DNA from: Spirodela intermedia
Taxonomy: Eukaryota > Streptophyta > Magnoliopsida > Alismatales > Araceae
Direction of reading: 5' to 3'
Length of the DNA stretch: 64,000 nt
Assembly: GCA_902729315.2 (NCBI GenBank)
Contig: LR746268.1
Location: forward strand, 4,023,501-4,087,500
The first letter of the stretch is position 1. Each line of letters begins with the position of its first letter. Both the position numbers and the translations under genes were made by a program. The notes below the pieces were generated by a model. That model was not told the origin of the DNA. It did no database searches and saw only the letters and a program-made list of their open reading frames with translations. Positions 49,901 through 61,900 of this stretch are shown piece by piece.

Positions 49901-52900
49901 TTTCTGCATCAGAGTTCTGCAATCAAAGGAGTAAATTGGGCATGAACAATATCCATACACCAACTTGAGGGGGAGTGTTATGCAGAACAAGTCTTCTATA
50001 TTAGGCTTTCCTTCTATTTTACCTTTCTGTCCTCTTATTAGATGTATTTTCTTTTTTTCGTGTTTCCATTATTAAACCTTTCCGTAATACCAGAAAGGTC
50101 CATTAGATGCCAATATAAATATTGACATACTGCCATAAGGACTAAGTCAGTTTTCCTTTCCTACTTCCACTGTATCTCGTAACATCAACACTTAAAAGTA
50201 AAACAAAAGGCAAGAAACCTAATAAAATTAACTCTTGAGGGTACTATATTAGTCAAGAAAGATAGGCACCGAAACCTAAGGGTATAAAAAAGAAACAAAA
50301 ATATACGTATCAACCTGAAATCAAAAGTGTTGAATTTTGAAACCTAAAAATATTCACGGTTTGTAATTTAAACCATTTTCTTACGTGGAATGAACTAAAT
50401 TTTGATAAGGTAAATCAGTGTACCGTGATTACTAAACAACTAATAATCCTAAATAAAAATGGCTGTTGAAGTTTCAAAGAAACTAAGTAAACTCTTGTAG
50501 TCAACACACATTCTTAAGTAAACTCTTGTAGTTGACACACAATCTTGTAGTCGACACACATTCTTAAGTAAAGAGCTTTTCTGTTGACATAGAAAAAGAC
50601 TGTCGGTTATGGTGTGGACAATTGTGGTGAATGTCTGTCAACACTTGGAATTCAAGTCTAGTTGATATCTTGAGAAAGGCAGCCTGTAAGAATCTAATCA
50701 GTACTTCAAGAAAGTTAATGTGTCATAAGTTTTGAAAACCTAGTGGAGTACTTAGAGAGATTTGGAAAACGTAGTAGGTCTGATTTTGGTCATAGAATGA
50801 TTGCTATTGATCAATCAACTTGTCAGAGGTAAAATTTATATTTTTTGTACCATTTTATATTTCAGACGAACCATTTACACATACCCTAAAACTTTTCGTT
50901 TTTGGTTTCAGAACCTTATGTCAATTTAAAGAGTTTAGAACCTTTGAGTTAGTCTAGGAATAAATTTTTGAAATTACTTTAAACGAAGGCCAATCAATTT
51001 ACAAATTGCTACCGTTTGAAGACTTAAAATTGTAATTCTTGAACAGCAATGTTTGAAGTTGTGGTTGATTGTCAAGAAAGATTATTATTTTTACAAGGTC
51101 GCGCCTATAACATTATGCTAAAACTCAAGTTCTGTGAGGGATCAGTATCTCTCCTTCACCTTTTAATCTAGTGACCACCATGGGAATTGGGCTTGTCAAT
51201 CCACTAGCAATACTTCTCAGTATAGTCTTTCCACCACCCAACAATAGATCCCCACAAAGAAAAGGTGTAAAACAGTGATGTGGTCATCATAATCCATAAA
51301 ACTACAGTAGGCTTTTTTCTTGAAACATCAAGCATTCAGATAGTTTTCTTAATGTTTGCCAATCCAAAACAACACAATATAAGAACATCATCTATACAAC
51401 AGTGTAGCATGGACAATCATACGCTGGATTTAAGTGAATGAGAAATATGTATTGACATAAATGACTTTAAATGTTTTCCAAGGGAATCTGGATTTTTTGA
51501 TTGTAGAAACCTTCCACTGTAATACCTTTCATATGTTAGGGAAGAAATCCATGGTTAGTTCGTGTTCAAATTTCCTATAAAATAGACAATTCTAGGCTAA
51601 TTTAGAATTTTTCCGAGATGACTTTGATACCTTGTAACGCATTTACATAAATACAAACGTTGATTAAATTATCAATAATGCTGGTAGCTTGACCTATTCC
51701 CATTATACAGAAATGATCTCAATGACCCCGTGCCATGCACCTCCCTTCAGCATGGAAATTTCTCGTCCGAATTAACAAAATGTCATAAATAAAGTAAAAT
51801 AGGAGTGCAGGATGTGGATTTTTCATTAATGAAATAGATTACAAACTAAAGATGGCGAGTATGTTTGGCTAATGGCTTCACAACAAAGATAATACATGAA
51901 TTGATTTGTACATAATATCATGTCAGGTAAGATTGGATTACAGGCAAACTAGGAATCCATCTCATTAAAAATCTTGGAGTCACTGAAAAATTATACTAAG
52001 AGCAAGAAAAGTGAGGCCACACAAGGCTTGATGTTTCTTTTCCTTTTTATTTAAACGATGAAATTCCCAAGGAATAGAAAAATGAACGAATAAACAGCCG
52101 AAAGTATTGTGGCATCCATGGGAACTTCAACATTCTTCAAGCTGATAAAAGAAAACGAAAATTTATCATGACTTGTCAGTAACTTTGGCATATGGTGCCA
52201 AAGGATCAGCACAAAATACCTTTTCCTGCTTTTGCTGCAAGATTTGTAACTTCTACTTCTACCTTTGCCATAACCTGAAAAATATCATGCAACGTTACAT
52301 TTTTTACAACTTTGCATAAAATACTAATATTCCCAAAGGAAGAATAGAGCTCAGTTTACAATAATGACAAAATATCAATTGTCAAAATAATATGATGCAA
52401 AAGAAGCATAATATTTCTGAATAATCGCAAACATAAGCTAAACGAAGACATTAAGAAATGTTAAAAAAAGTATGCACAATATACAACGAATGATAACCAT
52501 TACCAGGGAACAAACTTAAGAAAAGGCAGATGCACACTAACTAAGCCTATATCTGGATTTGTCTCTCTTCTTTCTTGTGTACAACTAAATATGACTAAAA
52601 GGTTGCAGCGTAGCCCTACATGTGACATAAAATTTTGGTCCGCGATTTTTCTAGTTCCGAAAAGAGAACTCATGGTTCTGAGAAAGATGTGAAAATCTAT
52701 AGCTCATGCGTCAGACTTAGGAACCTAAGATTAATAAAAAATATGAATTGATTACGAACTATAGTTTTGAGAGAACACTGGAGATTGAGCTGCTGAGCAA
52801 AGCAAATGACAACAATTGTAACGTGTTCAAAATTCGAAACTCCCTTCAGCACAGGATGCATTTGTCACCACTGAAAAGCTAACCTGTTCTGCACTACCAT

Positions 52901-55900
52901 AGATGACAGCTAAAACATATACACCATAATGCATATCTGACCACAAGTTAACAAATTCTGATGATAATTCTCAATCAACAAGGCAAGGAAACCAAGACTA
53001 TTTAAACAAATTAAGCCTAGGAAACCAAGACAAATTAAACAAATTCACGTCAGATAAAAGGTTATCAACCGCAATAAAAAATAAACTATCAAGTGACCCA
53101 TAGAAGAGAAGTCAGAAAAATGAAGTCAATCAAATCCGTATCTGCCAAAGGATTACTAACGTCTGTAGAATATGAAAGATTAAATCTGATTAAATATCAT
53201 GAAATATGAAACTTCTAAATTACCACATCAAAAGACGGAAGCCATATCATCAATCAGATCTGAGACATTACCTTCTCAGGAACCTCAAAAATAAAGACCT
53301 CATTCCACTTCACCAGTCCCTCAGTCTCATCATTCTCTTGAGAAACCACTCGTCTAACACGAGTTCTTGCACTTTGTGGAAATATCTTGGATTGATCTGC
53401 TGCCTCCATGTCGACTACCAATCGCAATGCACAAAAGAAATCATGAGCATTGCCATCATCTTGGATAGGTAACCCCTGCAAGACGGTAATATTTCTCATA
53501 CGGAATACAATAAAATTTCAGAGTCATCGTAGACCACTAAACAAGAAAAACTTATACCTTGGCTTCAAATATCCTAATGGCAACATAATAACGAGTTTCC
53601 CTAGATGCATCAGCAGAATTCAACTGATTTGAAAACCTAGGAGGCGGAATTGTAACTGAAACTTGTTCATCATGTTGTAACAATTCACTGGTTTCGGGAC
53701 TTTTTTCCAATTTTCTTAAATAAACACCACATCCCAGCTTATTCTCAACAATCACTCTCTGTAAATCATCTTCTTCGAGTGCCGAGGACATTAAGCCATT
53801 GATGGAGCTAGAGTGTAAATCAGGCTCCTGTTATGATGGTACAACAGTCAGCAACCTGGATTATGCCATTAGAAGATACATATTTTGGATAAATGTCAGA
53901 ACTAACCTCATTTTTCTGACAGCTTTTTTGCTCGAGAACCATTTGTCTTCTCCATGACATAATGGATTCGGTCATTGATTCAAGATTTGCAGCACTGGCA
54001 TTGACATTTACAGGAGTAGTAGTTGAAACACGCAAGCGTTTACCAAATCTTGGAGGAGATTGTTCATTCATATTAAATGTTTCCACCCTTCAGCAAATAC
54101 TTGTACTATTAATTTAATGCTTTGAAGATTACACATAAGATAAAATATGCCAAAAAAAACTATAAGAGAAGCACAAAGCAAAGTTATAAGCCAACGAAAA
54201 GAGATGTGCCAAGCCAAACACGAAAAAAAAAAAGAGACTAGCTCAAAGGTTAATATTACTTGAATATCCCATCAAATGGTTCAACAAGGGGCTCCCAGGC
54301 CTCTAGTTGTCTGTTAAATGTGGATGCCGCAATCGAACAGACTAGTGCTGCACTTATAGAATCCAGACGTCCATGTGTTGCAAGATTGATATTCGTAATC
54401 GTCATGTCTAGAAGTGGTGTCAACTGAAAAATAATCGGGTAATCAACAAGTAGGTGTTATGGTCCAGGAACGTAAAAAATTAGGCCCTGACAAAAGGTAT
54501 ATACCATTCTGTATAAATTGTCAAGTAGAGTGAGCGAAAAGCATCCCAATTTCATCTCAACACTGATGTTTTCACGTGTCTTAGGTTTTACGGAATCCTC
54601 AATGCTGTATGCCAGACGATTTGATGGTTTTTTCAGATCAGAACTTGCGTGGAAAGTGCAGGCCTGCAACAACACAGTGATAAAATTATGACATCCATTT
54701 CTACAGAAATTATGCACACTAGAACCCAAACCAAAAATTCTAGCGTGGAAAAAGAGAAACTCTTAGAATCCTTCAGGTTGATGAGATGAACAGTGGAAAA
54801 AGCGATTGCTGGAAGCCAAAACCTGATTTTCAACTTTCCAGATACTCAAGCAATTAGACCCCTTGGAACTGGATGATCTGGAGATTGGAATCTCAGCGAT
54901 ATTCGTTTGCTTAACAATATCCATCCTAGGACAACAAAATAACTCTTTGTTGGGTAACTCATCAGTTCTTGTAATCACACAGCCCAAGGACACATAGCCA
55001 GATGGAGCAATCGGGTACCAAATGAATGCTTCATCAAGTCCTTTACGAATTATGTGCGCAACCTTGGCAAATTGCACTGGCCTAGCAGATAGCTCTGATT
55101 TATCGCATTTAAACAATAATCCAAAAGCAGGCGGCTCCAACCTGGAATGAAATACTTTGTTACTAAAATATAACAGTGAGAAAGCCATGCACTAAAGATA
55201 AAGAGAGGATGAAAGTCCATACCCTTCAACAATGCAATCCCCAAGTGCAGAAAAGCTGGGACGTGGCAGTGGCCGCCAGATTGAAACAGGTCTGCCAAAT
55301 TCTGAACCTTTGTCCCACCACATTCTTTCAAAATGTGGGGTTGATATAGAGAGGCAACTCGATTTCGAAAGTGACCTCACAATATCCCAACCAGATGACC
55401 TGTAACTGCAATTATTTTCCTCTTTGCCATGACCAAGGGAGTCTTTGGAGATAGATTTCATCGCTATGCGCATATTTGAATAGCTGAGTAGTGTCTGATG
55501 CAAATCTAAACAATTTACTTTTGGAGGGCAATCCACTGAAGGATGTGCACAAAACGAACCAACAGAATTGTCAACACGCCAAATGCTAAATCCAGAGAGA
55601 CGGCTGTAGAAAACATAGCTTGTCAAAAAAAGAAACATTAAAATATCAGAAAAATAATTCCAGTATACCTCTGATTTGGCAGAACGCTGAAAATGCAATC
55701 TGAAAATGTTGTTGATGACATGAGATCAGAACGAATACAATAAACAACGTTGTTTGGTGGGGGCTGACTTCCAATTTGTGCTACACATCCCAGTGCTGAG
55801 TACCCAGGTGGTGCAACAGGCATCCATAGAAAGCACTCATTGTTAGCATCTGTACTACACTCTCCTTCCATCCTTAGTAGATGAGACAGTGAACAAATGA

Positions 55901-58900
55901 GCTTAAATCCAACAGGCTTCTTTACACGGCCATATGTGTTACTCACAGCCATTACAACCTGTGATGGAGGTACTGGTCTGCAGAAACAGGGTAAGGGTGA
56001 CCCTTATGTCACTGGTATCGAGAAAATACATTGAAACGCATTGATAATATCCTCATAACCTATCAGTACGGGCTTCTAAAGTATATGTTGATATGCCGGA
56101 ATACAGCACTAGGCTGCTTCTTTCAGGACATTGACTTTGTACAGAACTCCATTAATAAAAAAATTAGCTAAGTGTGTAACGTGTATTGGTGTAATAAAAA
56201 CCTCAAAAAATAGAAATAAATAAAATAAAAGAAAAACAAGCAACACAGCATTCACTCTTTATGCCAGAAATCCTCAAAATACATAGCAGTACTGAGACAT
56301 AATAAAGATGATTTACAATACATATGAAACTCGCAATTCATCCTTTTTGCGACTCCCAGTTAGTTAAGGAGTAGTATGGAGAATTTTACTGTAAACTTGT
56401 GTGTTCACTGGGGTCTGGTAGATTTTGATATTCAATTTTCCTTCTTCGCCAATCCACAAAAGTATACATATATTTATATCTTGTGCCCTCTTTGGCACAT
56501 GTTGCTTACTACTTTCCAGAAATTCGTGTACCTCCTGTCTTCTTCTCCTATGTTCCTACCGAAACTAGTTCAAAGTATGGGTTGACCAGAAATAATGCAA
56601 TACAACATGAATTTTGTGTGAGCTGGATGCAACTCATGGAAAAAAAGCTAGAAGTTGCCATAAAGGAACCATCTTCTCAGATAAAGCATAAAAAATCTTC
56701 ATAGTAACAATATAATCTTGATTTTGATCAGGTTTAACTCTTTTGGGACAAACACGAGAAAATGAATTTTTTTTATAGAATACCCATTTCTTTTCAGCGT
56801 TTACCTAGAAGTCACACAATCACCAAGGATGACAAAGTTTGACGGAGCCTGGGGCCTCCAAAACGTCAGATTATAAGTAGAAGTGTTTCCTGTAATAGAA
56901 AGATTGCCAAAATCTACGCTGTCAGATGTCTTGAATAAGAAAACAGCAGAGAAAAGGTAGCCAAGTCATAGAATCCCTTTATTAGCTCGAAGACATTTTA
57001 CTTGCCATCAACGTTAAGAAAATGTGATAAAAACAAAATTAGAACTAGGTTCGCGGCCATAAAATCCAATTATTGTCTCGAATGGCATAGACCGACCTCT
57101 CTTGGAAACCCATAATTGTTTATAGTTGGAACAGGTAGCCAGTGGGTTTGCATTGCCAAATTGCAGTGCTTCCATAGCTTGGTTTTCCAATTGAAGTAGA
57201 AGAGAGGCAACACTCAGTGAAAGATGTATAAATATATCACTTGAAATAATTGATATATTCGTCTTATCCTTTGTAGAAGAGTAGCCCCCTGAAATATCTA
57301 CTGGATCCAAGACCATAAGACCTGAACCAGCTTCAACTGTGAGATCCTTCACAAGGGCCCGAACCCAAGTATCATTTTCTTTTGCAGCATACCTGCTTAC
57401 ATGGAGTGACTATTAATAATTTCCAACAAGCGAATCTAGGAAATGTTATCATAGTATCCAACATCAGTGAGAAAAAGATAGGAGTAAGGGATGTGAAACT
57501 ACACACTGGGTTTGATAACAGGCTTCAGAAGTCTATAAAACAAAAGACCAAAGATAGAGATAACTTTATCACATTCTTGACGTAAAAACAATAATGGAAT
57601 TCGTACGTCCTTCAAAGTCTTAATCTGTAAAAAATGTCATCATTTTTATTCAAATCACGACACCAGGAAAAAATCATAAAAGGCATGCAAAAGTTTTGTG
57701 ACATAGTTGGACAACATCCTAAAAATGAGCAGAAGATGACTTGTAGCACAAAAGATGATACTTCTGTCACGATATGGCAATGTTCTATATAATTCTGCTT
57801 TTGGTGACATATTAAAGACAATTAGCTCTTTCATATGGATAGTGATTTTAAAATGCCTAGATATTAATTCTGCTCTCTGGGAAATGAAAATAGTTTTTTG
57901 TTTAGCTATAACAAAGATGTGATAATTGCAATTTAAAGAAATTGGTGCATGAAAAGTACATAAGGCAAGCGAGCACAACCTGAAACTAGTAGACACTAAG
58001 GTCCACTTTCGAATAATTTCGGTTTGAACCCACCAAAAATTGGTTATGAAATACAATTGCCTAAATCAGGCAGGATCAAAGGAAGATATTAATATTTATA
58101 AAGGCTTACGAAACCCTCACTAACAAAAAGGAAAATAAAACAAAAATATAGCAGGCTACTAGTAACCAGGGTGAGTAGTGGAATGTCATGCACAAATCTC
58201 ATGATTCTAGGAGTGGCAGTCAATGCTTACACAGATTTTCACGGTTATCAAACTCCACCAAGACATTGGTTATGATTCCACTGCTAAATTCAGTTATCCA
58301 AGTCACAAGGGTTGACCAATTTGAACATCATAACATGTCTATACTTGCAAAAACCATTAAGGAGGCATCTAAGTAGAGTTGGGTTAAGGTGGATTTAGAT
58401 AAGCATAAGCATAAACTGGGAGCTGAATTGGTCAGCTCATGGGGAAGTGATATTTTGGGAGCATCATAACATTCATACATTTAGATAACACTCATAACAT
58501 TCCCTCCATAGCAAAAGAGGGAAACTAATGAGGTGGAAAGGAGAATGCATATGAAACCAAGTCCAGCATGACCATGGCTATTTCCATCTCTCATACTACA
58601 CGTTAGTCTAGGTGATTCCAGGCTTGGGTTCCATCTTTCGTACTCATTGGTCTAGGTGATGCGAATCTGTAGCCAAGACAGGCACATGAGGGGAAGCAGA
58701 GAGGGAAGGTGGAGAAGGAAGGAAGAAGAGGAGATAGGAGAAGAGCAAGCCATAAATTGGTAAATGTCATTCACAGGCGTATAACTAATCTACGAACAGA
58801 GGTCATAGACAATTTATAGGACTAGGATAGCATAAGGTAAAGACAGTAATCCCAAAAAATTTAAAACATCAGGAACTCACATGAAATTCAAATCCAATTT

Positions 58901-61900
58901 TGCTCGGAGAAGCTTTTCTACCAGCAATGAATCATCCATAAACAACTTTGTGCTATCGTAAAACGTGAATTCAGGAGATACAACCTGCATAAATAGAACA
59001 CTTCACAAATATGCATATTTCATAACCATAAAGCACCTACTTCCTCATCTAAACCAGTAATCAACCATTACAATGCTCATGCTGGTCATACATTTCCAAT
59101 GAAATTTGCAACATGAACATCTGAAGCACAGAGAAGCTCTTATGAGAACAAAAGCGAATGAAAAAACTTCTGAAGAGAGGGATAGACAATTTTTAAACGC
59201 CAAGAAGAACATCCAAAGAACTAGATAAGAAGAATAAGTGGATGAGTCCCGTAGTGAAAGCTAATCGGCAAGGAGTGGAATATATCTATATATTTTAATC
59301 ACTAATGTCTCTCATGTGCAAACCTTTTCTTTTAGGTTCTGCCAAGAGGAGAATCAATATGGGATGTGTACAGCCCAATAATAGAGGCTGAAGCCACTAC
59401 ACCATGCGAAAGAATTGGGCCGTCCAACTCAAAACATTCTGGCAATGAGAATTTAATGTTCCCATAGTAACCATAAGTTTAATTTCGACCACTATACGTG
59501 GGACAGCTCTAATGAACTACTTTTAATTAAAATCAGAAAGGCCGAATCACTTGAAGTCAAATGCTTGCCTCGATGAGACGAATGAATGTTACTTCAGATA
59601 TTAATTCAGACGTTAATTCAAATGCAAGACAGGTTTTACTTCAGATATCATTGCATTAAGGTGCAGCTGCAGAAATGTTATGACGATGACAGAAGGCATC
59701 TCAATTATTACTCCATAAAGTTAACAGAGCGAAGGAAGATACAATAACATGATCCTACTGTGAAACACACTACAAGAGTCCTCTTCCCCTGTTTTCGAAA
59801 GAGAGGATGGGATATGGCAGGGATAAAAGTTTCTTCAAAACCCGTTTCAACGAGGAGGCTGCATTTTCACAAGAAAGAGCCATAATTATTACCAATGAAG
59901 TTTCTACATTAAAGCAGTTTTTATTTCTAAGGGATGGGCTCCCCCTCCTAAAAGAACATCAAAACGGGCAAAGGCAGTTATGATACAGATTGAACAATTT
60001 AAACTAAAAATGGGCGATTCTGGAAACGATACAAGGATCATGGCTGAGAAGTGGAGCGAGTAGGTACTAAATAAATAAGATAAGGAGAGTGGTGAAAAAG
60101 CCTGGTTAAAGTTTTCTCTGACGGTACTGGAGGCAAAAGTGAGATGCGGGAAATAAGGGATACATTAGATGAGGCTAGAGACTGGTAGATATGGGAGTCA
60201 ATAGGTGCTGCAGTATCTTCTGTGTCTCCTACTGCTCCTCTTCTTAGATGTTGCCAGTAGAAGGCGAGAGGCTCTAAAATAAAAATATTCCTCTTGAATC
60301 TTTTAGAATGGAAGAGCACAGAGATGGAAAGAAGAAAGGAGAAACTAAGTAATCATCCACAGATTTGGATCAGACAGTAGATGATACAAAGCTAGATAAA
60401 AATTTCTACCTAAAGCCCTTATTGATTGTGCTTTTATTGCTTCTGATTCTCATCCAAAGAGTATGTAATACAGGAGTCGATTCTTTATTGGTGAACCCTA
60501 TAAGCTGGAAAGATGTGCTAGACACCGTAACACAAGAGGCACGTCATCCAAGTACATATTCTTAATCAAATCGCTGTTAGACTTGATTAGATGAAACCAG
60601 CCACCCTTTTGAAGAAGTAAGAGGACTCATGAGGTAGAATATCTTCAAGCGGCAGTTTTAGACAAGAAAGCATAAAATGAAAAAATGTAAATAGGGCCAT
60701 GAATGACCATAGCATCATTCAAATAAACAAAACGCAAGAATGCCTGTGAAAACAAAAATAACATATACAGGATAAGAACATCAATAAAACCCTAATCAAA
60801 CTGAAAAATTTTAAGAACAAGAGGGTACTTGAATTTCAAATGAAGTGCTTTTCATCTGATTGGATGTAGTCCTTTCGCCGGTAGTAGGATCTGCTGATTT
60901 TGGACTACCTTTTTTAAATTCAATTAGACTTTCTTCATCTGTTGCAGAGTTGCTGTGTACCACTGAGATCTCAACACCATCATCGGCAGAGACTGAATAG
61001 CTGCTGTCATTTCCGAGGTAGGTACAACTTCTTAGTAGTCCACCATTCTGGTTAGCCATATAATAATCCGTCAAAAAACAGACAAAGTGCCCAAGCATTC
61101 GCGATTTGTGAGACTTTCACTCCATAAATATCAAACGAAAGAGACTTAAAACAGAGAACAGTACATTGTTTGGAGAAAAAGAGTTATAGATGTCAATTAC
61201 ACCTTAAAAGATTAGTTAGGATAGCAAAGTTGAAGAGGTAACAGAAAAACCCAAAACTCCTTCAGAAACAAAACTAAACAGAACTCATGTCACGTACAGA
61301 ATGCCAAAAAATTAAACCAACACAAGAATATACAGGGAGGGAAAGTGGGTACAAAATGCAACAAATTCACTAAATTGGGTGCAGATACCGCATTATCCAG
61401 TCAATATCAAACACCCAATAGTTTCAGGCGAGATTAAAAAAATACTTGGTTTTAGAAATTGATTGTAATTTTTCGTGTCTCAAACATTTATCCTTATAAA
61501 ATTTTGATGCACCAAAAAATTTAAAAAATTACATGCTTAAAGATCATATACGTTTCTGCCAAACAAATGAGATGACCTAAAAAGTCAAGACCTTACGTAT
61601 GTAAACATTTACTCAAAGTAAGATCTAACTTAGAGAACATGACATTTCGTAAAAACAATGATTGAACACTGGGAAATTCAACCTAATGGCGCCGAGTTCA
61701 AGAGAATGAAGAAAGTGTGTACAACTCACGGACCTAGGTCAAGAACTTGATTAAATAACATAAATAAGATAACCTAAATCAAACTTCAAGTATCTATCTT
61801 TCAAATGCACAGCTAGAGCTTATCTTCAGGGCACTAAAACTTCCCTGAAAATTGATAAAGCTTCTGAAATAGTCTGATCCTTTCTCAACGTATGTGAAAC

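Larger units (their letters stand above)
45070..50184 (+). mobile_element. Ty1/copia LTR retrotransposon, decayed, antisense to VPS13
   Basis: The 5' LTR (45070-45342) and 3' LTR (49976-50184) start TGTCACGCAG and TGTTATGCAG and both end TCTCGTAACA. The 5' LTR is followed by the primer-binding site TGGTATCAGAG and the 3' LTR is preceded by the polypurine tract TTGAGGGGGAG. Gag, zinc-knuckle, integrase, RT and RNase H remnants lie between in copia order (gag-int-RT-RH), with many stops. TCAAA (45065-45069) and TCAAC (50185-50189) may be a target-site duplication with one change. The element is non-autonomous. Confidence 0.93.
44224..52219 (-). other. 8-kb VPS13 intron hosting a copia element
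   Basis: The donor after exon 52220-52274 (GGAAAAG|gtattt, phase 1) pairs with the acceptor before 44223 (tatacag|GTGAAATG). The translation across the junction ([19 protein letters not shown]) matches conserved VPS13 sequence, so the insertion is spliced out. Outside the element the intron is AT-rich with no further gene seen. Confidence 0.88.

Noticed and set aside
60038-60319. 93-codon minus-strand frame in a VPS13 intron
   Set aside because: Considered as an extra exon, but the conserved protein joins the flanking exons without it and there are no good splice sites in phase.
60365-60565. Plus-strand frame with a Leu/Ile-rich hydrophobic run
   Set aside because: Looks like a membrane segment but is short, intronic, antisense to VPS13 and has no homology I recognise.
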